64,000 nt of DNA. It comes from Dorea phocaeensis. Lineage in GTDB: Bacteria; Bacillota; Clostridia; Lachnospirales; Lachnospiraceae. Below the pieces are notes generated by a model. The model searched no databases, had not been told where the DNA came from, and worked only from the letters and a program-made list of their open reading frames with translations. Below, piece by piece: positions 8,576 through 15,475 of the stretch. Where the stretch lies: NCBI RefSeq assembly GCF_900240315.1, contig NZ_OEPZ01000001.1, positions 620,001-684,000 on the forward strand, read 5' to 3'. A program made the position numbers and the translations under genes. Numbering within the stretch: the first letter of the stretch is position 1; every line of letters begins with the position of its first letter.

Positions 8576-9478
8576 TTATAAGTATTTTCTGATAAACGTT
8601 TCTACCAGATCCATATTCTTCTCTGTCCAAAACGCAACATCGCCGTGACCGGCATTTTTCATCCGGTAGAACTCTACTTCTTTTCCTTCTTCCAGAAGTT
8701 TTTGAAATAACCGGACACTCTGATAATAGCTGACCATCTGATCATCCATACCATGCATCATCAGAACCGGCGGCGAAGGAATCTCTCTTCGCACATAATT
8801 GGCACATGCAATTGGTCTTGATAACTGCGGATATTCATAGACGTTTCTTCCTCCGATCAGTTTCCCTTCCGGACTGTCCGGCTCCCCCTGATTCAAAGTT
8901 GTCGGGAAATCTTCCTTCACACAGACATCCGATACTCCATAGAAATCTATCACGGCCTTTACTTTACAAGAATATTCTCCGTATACATCCGTATCCATCT
9001 GATTTTCATCCGCCGTGAATGCAGCGATAAAAGCGGTATTTCCACCGCTGGAATCCCCCATCAAAAAGATCTGATCCGGATCAATGTGATATTCCTGCGC
9101 ATATTTTCTAAGAAAACGTACTCCCGTTTTCGTGTCTTCGATCTGTGCCGGAAAAGATGCAATTTCACTCTCTCTGTATTGAAGAATTGCCGTCACAAAT
9201 CCTCTCTGTGCAAAACGCGCCATCACACCAAGTCTCTTATATTCATCTTGTTTCATCCACGCCGACCCCTGCACATAGAGAAGCGCCGGATACTTCTTCC
9301 CTTCTTTTTTCATTTCGGGAACAATCATTTGAAGCGTGCGCTTTATCCCGTCTCTTTCTACATAACATACATCGTGCTTATATAGGCTGTATTCTTCGTC
9401 TCCCTCTGCAGTAAGTGTATGTACCTGTTCCATCCCATCCATTGCTTTTTCAAATTCTTTCAGGTTCATATCTTCCAA
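8576..9478 (-). CDS. Alpha/beta hydrolase, carboxylesterase-like
   Basis: About 300 residues. The nucleophile elbow GDSSGG, a late Asp in HGMDDQMV and a His in AGHGDV give a complete Ser-Asp-His triad in the order of the lipase/BD-FAE-type esterases. The oxyanion-hole HGG motif is replaced by VQGSAW. The best start is TTG 9478, which has GGAGGG 7 bases upstream; the in-frame ATG at 9469 is the alternative, and TTG 9499 lies before the ribosome site. Co-transcribed with the CitMHS transporter. An esterase beside a quinate-type pathway could release quinate or shikimate from plant esters (inference). Confidence 0.83.
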   Translation of the reverse strand: MEDMNLKEFEKAMDGMEQVHTLTAEGDEEYSLYKHDVCYVERDGIKRTLQMIVPEMKKEGKKYPALLYVQGSAWMKQDEYKRLGVMARFAQRGFVTAILQYRESEIASFPAQIEDTKTGVRFLRKYAQEYHIDPDQIFLMGDSSGGNTAFIAAFTADENQMDTDVYGEYSCKVKAVIDFYGVSDVCVKEDFPTTLNQGEPDSPEGKLIGGRNVYEYPQLSRPIACANYVRREIPSPPVLMMHGMDDQMVSYYQSVRLFQKLLEEGKEVEFYRMKNAGHGDVAFWTEKNMDLVETFIRKYL

Positions 9479-9521
9479 TACGATTCCCTCCTTTTTCAAT
9501 TGCTTTCTTCATATTGTTAAT

Positions 9522-9550
9522 TTTATAACCAGCACTTACTCCCAGGTCAA
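9522..9550 (-). promoter_or_regulatory. Promoter of the hydrolase-transporter operon
   Basis: TTGACC (9550-9545), 17-base spacer, TATAAA (9527-9522) on the minus strand, about 45 bases ahead of the hydrolase start. Confidence 0.72.
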
Positions 9551-9666
9551 CCGAGTTTCCATTCTATTTCTGCATGGATATTGCTACTTTTGTTTATTTT
9601 CTTTTTGTGTTATCTATTGATTGTCTTATTTATTTTCAGCTGTTTTTCCAGTTTTCTTCCCCAAAC

Positions 9667-9709
9667 ACAAAAAATCAGGGCAACCCGTGAGTCACTCTCA
9701 GGTTGCCCT
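9667..9709 (-). terminator. Intrinsic terminator after the MerR gene
   Basis: AGGGCAACC (9677-9685) / GGTTGCCCT (9701-9709) stem with a 15-base loop, followed by GATTTTTT on the minus strand. Seven bases past the MerR stop codon. Confidence 0.9.
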
Positions 9710-9715
9710 AATCTT

Positions 9716-10540
9716 CTATTCAGGATCCGGGATCACAATTTTAAAATAATTCCAATCCTTTCCCTCTTCATCATACGTAATTTTAATCCGAATCGCATAG
9801 GCTGATGTCTCGAATGTATCTCTATATTCTCCATAAATTCTGCGAATCTTTTCTATCATCTCGCCTTGTGAGACATAGGGTCCGGTTACCCGCATATAGG
9901 TCACAAACGCTCTCCTTGCAAAAATATGTTCAAATCCTTTCCGATCCTGCATCCAAGTTTCTCCTTCCCGGATACAGATTCCCTGTCCCCAGGAAAAACG
10001 AACGGCCTTCCCGTTTAGATACTCCGGTGCGATTTTCACCACATTCTTGCTGCGCGGCGCGTAATCAATCAAGTTGATACCATCCGACTCCATGTACCCA
10101 TCATCCAGGTATTCCAGATTTTCCGACTGCCTGCGAAAATAAAAATCCGGACACCTCTCTAGATACCATTCGTCAAGATGTTCATCCAACATTTCCAGTT
10201 CTTTAGAGTATTCCCGGATACAATCTCTAAGTACACATGCCTTTCGGATCTCTTCTTCTACTTCTTCCAATCGTTTGGCAAGCATTTGCTTTAACCGATC
10301 ATCGTCTGCCTCGCCGTGAAGAAGACCGATCTCTTTCAGCGAAAATCCCAAATTCTTATACTTCACACACTCATAAATATCGGTACAGGCTCTCAAGCCA
10401 TAAGACCTGTAATTCGACTGTTCCTTCCTGTTTGCACGGAAAAGTCCTATTTTTTCATAATATTTAATTGTATGCGACGATACTCCGGTAAATCTGGCTA
10501 ATGTTCCTATCGTTGTCTCTTCCATAGACATTTTACGCAT
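9716..10540 (-). CDS. MerR-family transcriptional regulator with effector domain
   Basis: 274 residues. N-terminal MerR winged helix (TIGTLARFTGVSSHTIKYYEKIGL), a coiled-coil dimerisation helix around 85-120, and a C-terminal domain of ~150 residues that resembles the effector-binding GyrI-like fold found in MerR regulators of the BmrR type; the last point is inferred from length and position. The ATG at 10540 overlaps the end of aroD by 8 bases; ATGs at 10531 and 10525 are alternatives. Third gene of the ydiB-aroD-merR operon, and placed between it and the hydrolase-transporter pair, so it is the likely local regulator of both. Confidence 0.85.
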   Translation of the reverse strand: MRKMSMEETTIGTLARFTGVSSHTIKYYEKIGLFRANRKEQSNYRSYGLRACTDIYECVKYKNLGFSLKEIGLLHGEADDDRLKQMLAKRLEEVEEEIRKACVLRDCIREYSKELEMLDEHLDEWYLERCPDFYFRRQSENLEYLDDGYMESDGINLIDYAPRSKNVVKIAPEYLNGKAVRFSWGQGICIREGETWMQDRKGFEHIFARRAFVTYMRVTGPYVSQGEMIEKIRRIYGEYRDTFETSAYAIRIKITYDEEGKDWNYFKIVIPDPE

Positions 10541-11291
10541 GCAGCTTCTTCAGTATCCATGCCAGATCCTCTACGCCGATCTGTCCCGGTGCCGAAGCCT
10601 TCTTCGCTGCTCCAAAGGTAAGTGCAGATCCAAAAGTTTCCCCTGCAAGGCGGCTGATCACCCCCGTTCCCGCCATAGACATGGTAATAATCGGACGGTC
10701 TGCATGCATTTCCTGCATGGTAAGGGTTGCATCAAGAAGTGTCAGAACATCCCGGCTGCATGTCGGCATTGCGGCAAGCTTCGGAATGTCTGCTCCCATC
10801 TCCTGCATTTTCATAAGACGTCTGACAATCTCGTCTTTCTTTGGCGTCTGATCAAAATCATGGTTGGATGCCACAACCTTCACTCCAGCCTTATGAATTC
10901 CTTCTATCATGCGGGTTACTTCCTCATCTCCAGTAAACGCTTCTACATCTACCAAATCCACATAACCGCTTTCTGCCACCTGAATATTCAACTTTTCATA
11001 TTCTTGGGTCGAAATCGCCTTTTCTCCGCCTTCCTTCTTCGTACGAAATGTAAAAAGTAACGGAATCTCTCCCAAAACCGTCCGAAGCTGTCTTGCCGTT
11101 TCCAGCGTTTCTTCCAATTCAAGCACCTGATCGTACCAGTCGGCTCTCCATTCAACTACATCAAGCGGAAGCTCCTTACACTCCTCTGCCGCCGCTAGAA
11201 TTTCTTCCCTTGTATTTCCTACAATCGGAACACAGATTTTGGGAATTCCTTCTCCAATCGCGACTCCTCTTACTACTACCGGCTTTATCAT
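10533..11291 (-). CDS. aroD: Type I 3-dehydroquinate dehydratase (AroD)
   Basis: Interconverts 3-dehydroquinate and 3-dehydroshikimate through a Schiff base. 252 residues, the normal type I length. Seen: His144 in ASNHDFDQTP, the Schiff-base Lys171 in IPKLAAMP, DVVEWRAD near 45-51, and the C-terminal SAPGQIG substrate loop; all match the known type I enzymes, where the pair is His143/Lys170. ATG 11291 has AGGAGG six bases upstream; the ATG at 11297 abuts the ribosome site and is rejected. Ten bases after the ydiB-like gene. The ydiB-aroD pairing is the same as in E. coli (recollection). Confidence 0.95.
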   Translation of the reverse strand: MIKPVVVRGVAIGEGIPKICVPIVGNTREEILAAAEECKELPLDVVEWRADWYDQVLELEETLETARQLRTVLGEIPLLFTFRTKKEGGEKAISTQEYEKLNIQVAESGYVDLVDVEAFTGDEEVTRMIEGIHKAGVKVVASNHDFDQTPKKDEIVRRLMKMQEMGADIPKLAAMPTCSRDVLTLLDATLTMQEMHADRPIITMSMAGTGVISRLAGETFGSALTFGAAKKASAPGQIGVEDLAWILKKLHA

Positions 11292-11301
11292 AATCATCCT
11301 C

Positions 11302-12177
11302 CTAGTCGTACTTAATATCCAGAATCTCTTTCATATATGGAATTGGCATTGCTTTTCCTGTGTACAGCTGCACCGCTGCATCTCCCTGGAATAACATCAT
11401 GCCCAGTCCATTCATTGTCTTACATCCTACTTCTTTCGCCATCTTAAGAAGTGCTGTCTCTCTTGGTGCATAGATCACATCTACTACAATCAAATCCGGT
11501 CTTAAGTAGGAAGCATCCGGAATATAGGTCTGACCTTCCAAAGGTTTCATTCCCACGCCAGTCGCGTTAACAAACAGATAACTGTCTGCAATCTCTTCTT
11601 TTAATTTCGCAAGATCCGCAAGATCATATACGTGAGCGGTACATTCTGTATTGTTGTTAATCTTTTCTGCATTCGTAATTGCACGCTCCCAAGAAGCATC
11701 TTTGATATTAAAGATGGAAATCTCTTTCACCCCGTCAAGAGCTGCCTGAATCTGAATTGCAGTTGCCGCTCCGCCTGCACCTACAATCGTCATTTTCTTT
11801 CCAATCACGTCGATATTATTATCTTTCAAAGCAGCCATAAACCCAAGACCATCTGTGTTGTGTCCTGTCAGATGTCCATTATCATTTACAACCGTATTAA
11901 CTGCTCCACACAGCTTAGCTGCCGGAGACAATTCATCCAAATACTGCAAGATCTCTGTTTTATTTGGCATAGATATATTAGAGCCTCTCATACCAAGCGT
12001 ACGAATCGCATTCACTGCATCCTTCAAATTGCTGTTGTCCACCTCAAATGCCATCTGTACATAATTAAGCCCCAGCTTTGCATACGCCTCATTGTGCATG
12101 GTTGGGGAACTGGAATGTCTGATTGGATCAGCCATCAGCCCGATCAATATTGTTTTTGCATCTACTCTTTCTGCCAT
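11302..12177 (-). CDS. ydiB: Quinate/shikimate dehydrogenase, YdiB-like
   Basis: NAD(P)-dependent oxidoreductase for quinate/shikimate. 291 residues. Seen: the substrate-binding RHSSSPTMHNEA, the catalytic Lys73 in SMPNKTE and Asp109 in HNTDGLGF, the Rossmann GAGGAATAIQIQAAL, and VNATGVGMKPLE. Segments such as QMAFEVDN, DELSPAAKL and NNNTEC resemble E. coli YdiB, as remembered, more than the biosynthetic AroE, including the longer length. It could still serve as the biosynthetic shikimate dehydrogenase. ATG 12177 has AGGAG 7 bases upstream. First gene of a three-gene operon with aroD and the MerR regulator. Confidence 0.88.
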   Translation of the reverse strand: MAERVDAKTILIGLMADPIRHSSSPTMHNEAYAKLGLNYVQMAFEVDNSNLKDAVNAIRTLGMRGSNISMPNKTEILQYLDELSPAAKLCGAVNTVVNDNGHLTGHNTDGLGFMAALKDNNIDVIGKKMTIVGAGGAATAIQIQAALDGVKEISIFNIKDASWERAITNAEKINNNTECTAHVYDLADLAKLKEEIADSYLFVNATGVGMKPLEGQTYIPDASYLRPDLIVVDVIYAPRETALLKMAKEVGCKTMNGLGMMLFQGDAAVQLYTGKAMPIPYMKEILDIKYD

Positions 12178-12215
12178 CTTTCTTCTCCTTTCAAGATTGT
12201 CAAATTCTTAACTTA

Positions 12216-12245
12216 ATTATAAACTTAAGCCTACCTTCCGACCAA
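12216..12245 (-). promoter_or_regulatory. Candidate promoter of the ydiB-aroD-merR operon
   Basis: TTGGTC (12245-12240), 18-base spacer, TATAAT (12221-12216) on the minus strand. The longer spacer and poor -35 would suit activation by the MerR protein encoded in the operon (inference). Confidence 0.6.
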
Positions 12246-12336
12246 TACTTATTACTCTTCCAACCTATAATTTTTATCTATCGGTTGTCTCCTTATATCT
12301 ATAATAAATATTTATCAAAAAATAAAATATTATAAT

Positions 12337-12365
12337 TTTACATTATTGTTAATCTGCGTTATATT
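12337..12365 (+). promoter_or_regulatory. Candidate promoter of the thioredoxin-reductase-like gene
   Basis: TTTACA (12337-12342), 17-base spacer, TATATT (12360-12365). The 235-base divergent region between the two operons is very AT-rich and shows no other clear signal. Confidence 0.55.
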
Positions 12366-12412
12366 GAACTGGAAGAACAGATAACGAAAATCCATCCACA
12401 GGAGGAATTGAA

Positions 12413-13312
12413 ATGATGTACGATATAATCATTATCGGTGCCGGACCAGCTGGAATCAGCGCCGGACTTTACGCAGTCAGCAGGGGAAAGAAAACACTTG
12501 TTATTGAAAAACACGAAGTCGGCGGACTGATCAAAAAGGTATCTTCCGTCACCCATTACAGCGGATTGATCGAACAAGAAACTGGAGCTACCTTCGCTGC
12601 CCGATTAAAAAAACAGGCAGAAAACGCAGGTGTTTCCATCGTGCAAGAAACGGTAACGGAAGTATCTCTGACTCCGACAACAAAAACCGTCACTACCGAC
12701 ACTCATACCTATGAAGCTCCCCGCATCATTCTTGCTTGCGGAACTACTCCACGCAGACTTGGTATTCCCGGTGAACTGGAACTTTCAGGAAAGGGTGTAT
12801 GCCAAAATGCCACAAAGGACGCTCCCCTTTGCGCCGGTAAACATGTTTATGTCGTAGGCGGAGCAGACGGCGCCATAAAAGAAGCGCTCTACCTTGCAGG
12901 CTTTGCCAAAAAGCTTACCATTCTTCATTTTGAAGAACAATTGGGCTGCATCGCAGAATTTAAAGAAAAGCTGAAAAAAGCAGAAAATATAGAAGTATGT
13001 CTCTCTTCCCGTCTCCATGCAATTCACGGGACAGATCAGATTGAGACACTGGAAATTAAGAACGAAATCGATTCATCCATCACTACCATCCAGGATCCTG
13101 GCTGTCAGGTATTTATCTATGCCGGATCCACACCAAACACCGAACTTTTTACGGAACTCTCTTTAGAAGACGGTTATATTCCGACAAATGAAAGGATGGA
13201 AACCTCCATTCCCGGAGTCTACGCTGCCGGCGATATCCGTATGAAGCAGGTGCGCCAGGCTGCAACTGCTGTATCTGACGGAGCTGTCGCAGCAATCAAC
13301 GCTTCTATGTAA
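12413..13312 (+). CDS. Thioredoxin-reductase-like flavoprotein lacking the redox CxxC
   Basis: 299 residues, FAD/NAD(P)-binding two-dinucleotide-domain protein. Seen: N-terminal FAD motif GAGPAGISAGLY, the NAD(P) motif VVGGADGAIKEAL near 148-158, and the C-terminal GVYAAGDI. In thioredoxin reductases the segment between them holds CATC; here the matching residues are Asn132-Ala-Thr-Lys135, flanked by Cys130 and Cys140 that do not form a CxxC. It therefore should not reduce thioredoxin by the usual mechanism; a ferredoxin/flavodoxin-NADP reductase-like or AhpF-unrelated activity is possible. GGAGG 7 bases before ATG 12413. Divergent from the ydiB operon. Confidence 0.88.
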   Translation: MMYDIIIIGAGPAGISAGLYAVSRGKKTLVIEKHEVGGLIKKVSSVTHYSGLIEQETGATFAARLKKQAENAGVSIVQETVTEVSLTPTTKTVTTDTHTYEAPRIILACGTTPRRLGIPGELELSGKGVCQNATKDAPLCAGKHVYVVGGADGAIKEALYLAGFAKKLTILHFEEQLGCIAEFKEKLKKAENIEVCLSSRLHAIHGTDQIETLEIKNEIDSSITTIQDPGCQVFIYAGSTPNTELFTELSLEDGYIPTNERMETSIPGVYAAGDIRMKQVRQAATAVSDGAVAAINASM

Positions 13313-13320
13313 ACCACGTA

Positions 13321-13380
13321 AAATCCCCCCGCCTGTGTGTTGGCATCTTCTGCCAGCACACAGGCGGGGGGATTTTATAA
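13321..13380. terminator. Strong bidirectional terminator hairpin
   Basis: 25-bp stem (13321-13345 with 13351-13375), five-base loop, a single G-T pair; A/T runs on both outer sides. It separates the flavoprotein gene (+) from the convergent acetyltransferase gene (-). Confidence 0.9.
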
Positions 13381-13412
13381 TCGACTTTTGCATTCTCTTC
13401 TCAAAAAGCCCT

Positions 13413-14414
13413 CTAGACTATCTCATTTAAATAAATCCGGCTTAGAGGTATCAATTTCTTTAATTCTTCTTTCAGCCTCACAGAAAGTTCAACCCCTTCT
13501 TCTTTCTCAATCCCTTCTACGGAAGCCGCACCAAAAATCAGACTTGTAAGGGCTCCTATGGTAATGGTTCCCTCCTTTTGATGTTCACTTCCCTCCATCA
13601 GCATAACACCGGAATATTCTGTCCCCGTCAACAAAATGCAGCGATTGTTCTCTTCAATCACTGGATCGGTAACCCGAAAACACATACCGACAAAGGAGCA
13701 AACAGAAAGACTCATCAAAAGCCGCCTCACATCCACAATCCGAACCATAATCTTCGGGCGCTTCTCTCCCTGTGGCTCTGAAGCAGCAATCCTGCAGTCT
13801 GTAATATGTCCATCTGTCCGATAAACCATCAATCTGCCGCCATCACTTTCGCATTCTTTCCAAAGTCTTCTGTAATACGCCTCGTCCCGAAATGCATACA
13901 CCTGATATTTGGAAGCCAAATCCTGATTGGCCGCCCTGGAAAGTTCTGATAAGTCCGCTTCCGTCACCTCCGCAACCTGCACGTTTTTAGGATACACTTC
14001 ACCATCCTGATAATAGAGCGGATTCTGCTCATATACCGTCCGAAAATCATAAGGCGTATAAATTGCTTCTGCCGCTGGCATCAAAAAGGTAAATGCCTCT
14101 CCTTCCTGATACATATCGTTTAAGGCTCGCTTTAACAGCGCACCCATATATCCACGCCCTCGATATTCCTTTTGCGTGGCAACCGCCACAATATAATTGG
14201 CATTCTTTTTCCCCCGGTTTACCATTAGTGAATACGGATTCAGGTGAAGCATCGCCCGAATTTCACCATCTTCTATCACAGTATAAATCTGATTATCCTT
14301 TGTTTTCTCTGTGTAGTAGTAATCCACAAATGCCCGGCTATCCTCTGAGAACACGGTCTCATAAAGCGGCCTGGTATCTGCGCGTTCCAATTCTTCAAGT
14401 TTCCTGATCTCCAT
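13413..14414 (-). CDS. Eis-like GNAT N-acetyltransferase
   Basis: 333 residues. N-terminal GNAT domain with the acetyl-CoA loop QKEYRGRGYMGALLKRAL near residues 80-98, then a second degenerate GNAT-like region and a C-terminal SCP2/sterol-carrier-like domain (residues ~215-333), the three-part layout of the Eis family. Eis proteins acetylate amines, including aminoglycosides and peptides; the substrate here is unknown. It lies 18 bases after ispF and probably shares its transcript. Confidence 0.82.
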   Translation of the reverse strand: MEIRKLEELERADTRPLYETVFSEDSRAFVDYYYTEKTKDNQIYTVIEDGEIRAMLHLNPYSLMVNRGKKNANYIVAVATQKEYRGRGYMGALLKRALNDMYQEGEAFTFLMPAAEAIYTPYDFRTVYEQNPLYYQDGEVYPKNVQVAEVTEADLSELSRAANQDLASKYQVYAFRDEAYYRRLWKECESDGGRLMVYRTDGHITDCRIAASEPQGEKRPKIMVRIVDVRRLLMSLSVCSFVGMCFRVTDPVIEENNRCILLTGTEYSGVMLMEGSEHQKEGTITIGALTSLIFGAASVEGIEKEEGVELSVRLKEELKKLIPLSRIYLNEIV

Positions 14415-14432
14415 CCTTTGCTCCTACTCTCT

Positions 14433-14981
14433 TTATCTGTCAGTCTGTTTGCATCCCGGGCAGGAGTCGCAGGCTCTGTCCGTATCTTCTACTGTATAAC
14501 TGTAATTGGAAATGGTATCCAGGGCAGCAATCGCCTGAGCTGAAATTCCTTCTCCACTTCCTGTAAAACCAAGTCCCTCTTCCGTCGTTGCCTTAATATT
14601 AATCTGGCTGACATCAATATGAAGAGCTTCTGCTACATTTTTTCGCATTGTTTCTATATGCGGAGCCATCTTTGGACGCTGTGCAATAATTGTCGCATCA
14701 ATATTTCCAATTACATAAAGCTCCTTCTCAATCAGCTCTCCAACGTGTTCCAACAGACGGATACTAGAAGCCCCTTTGTACGCCGGATCGGTATCCGGAA
14801 AATGTTTTCCGATATCTCCAAGCGCCGCTGCCCCCAAAAGCGCATCCATAATCGCATGCAGAAGCACGTCCGCATCTGAATGCCCCAAAAGCCCTTTTTC
14901 ATAAGGAATTTTCACTCCTCCCAGGATCAGCTCTCTTCCTTCTACCAACTTATGCACATCATAGCCCATTCCTATTCGCAT
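14433..14981 (-). CDS. ispF: 2-C-methyl-D-erythritol 2,4-cyclodiphosphate synthase
   Basis: Fifth step of the MEP isoprenoid pathway; forms MEcPP and releases CMP. Metal ligands Asp8 and His10 in GYDVHKL and the later His in [11 protein letters not shown] are present, with the family signature [13 protein letters not shown] near 133-145. 182 residues instead of the usual ~158: a C-terminal extension ends in [10 protein letters not shown], which holds three Cys in a C-x2-C-x2-C pattern. Similar short Cys tails are remembered from related clostridia, so this is probably a lineage trait. Confidence 0.95.
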   Translation of the reverse strand: MRIGMGYDVHKLVEGRELILGGVKIPYEKGLLGHSDADVLLHAIMDALLGAAALGDIGKHFPDTDPAYKGASSIRLLEHVGELIEKELYVIGNIDATIIAQRPKMAPHIETMRKNVAEALHIDVSQINIKATTEEGLGFTGSGEGISAQAIAALDTISNYSYTVEDTDRACDSCPGCKQTDR

Positions 14982-15011
14982 GTCCCTTCCTCCTTTTCTT
15001 CTTAACTTTGC

Positions 15012-15036
15012 AAAAAAAGCCCATGTATCATGGGCT
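15012..15036 (-). terminator. Terminator of the tRNA-Val/tRNA-Met transcript
   Basis: AGCCCATG (minus strand) pairs across a three-base loop with CATGGGCT (15018-15036), followed by TTTTTT. Confidence 0.88.
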
Positions 15037-15045
15037 TTTCTCTAG

Positions 15046-15119
15046 TAGCGGAAACTGGATTTGAACCAGCGACACCACGGGTATGAACCGTGTGCTCTAG
15101 CCAACTGAGCTATTCCGCC
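15046..15119 (-). tRNA. tRNA-Met (anticodon CAT)
   Basis: 74-nt cloverleaf on the minus strand. D-loop AGCTCAGTTGGCTAGAGC, anticodon loop TTCATAC, T-arm GGTTCAAATCC; CCA is not encoded. The first acceptor pair is G-U in this reading. D-arm and GGTTCAAATCC look elongator-like; initiator features (three G-C pairs flanking the anticodon loop) are absent. Confidence 0.95.
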
Positions 15120-15138
15120 ATATAATATTTTGATGGTA

Positions 15139-15211
15139 TGGGACCAATAGGGCTCGAACCTATGACCCTCTGCTTGTAAGGCAGATGCTCTCCCAGCTGA
15201 GCTATGATCCC
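15139..15211 (-). tRNA. tRNA-Val (anticodon TAC)
   Basis: 73-nt cloverleaf on the minus strand. Acceptor GGGATCA / TGGTCCC, D-loop AGCTCAGCTGGGAGAGC, anticodon stem-loop CTGCCTTACAAGCAG, T-arm GGTTCGAGCC. First gene of a two-tRNA transcript with tRNA-Met. Confidence 0.96.
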
Positions 15212-15253
15212 ATTTTCCGTTCTGTCGTGTTCCTCTCTCGAACCGACTTCGTT

Positions 15254-15283
15254 ATTATACTATTATCTCATGCGAAATGTCAA
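15254..15283 (-). promoter_or_regulatory. tRNA operon promoter
   Basis: Consensus TTGACA (15283-15278), 18-base spacer, TATAAT (15259-15254) on the minus strand, about 43 bases ahead of tRNA-Val. The rest of 15284-15380 is T-rich with no gene seen. Confidence 0.85.
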
Positions 15284-15380
15284 CACTTTTTTTCACTTTT
15301 TTTATTTTTTTATTTTCCAAGGATTTTCTTACCGTTTCCAGCCTAAAAGAGCCCACTTTTTTCCCTTCTGCAAATGCCAG

Positions 15381-15420
15381 AAAAGGAGCCAAGAACCCTT
15401 GCGGATTCTTGACTCCTTTT
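15381..15420. terminator. Terminator after the GH43 gene
   Basis: AAAAGGAGCCAAGAA (15381-15395) pairs with TTCTTGACTCCTTTT (15406-15420) with one mismatch. On the minus strand the T-run follows the stem, 56 bases past the GH43 stop. Confidence 0.8.
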
Positions 15421-15475
15421 CGTCTTTCATCTTAGCTTTCCCTTACGGTACTTCTTGGCTGTTCATCAATATGTG

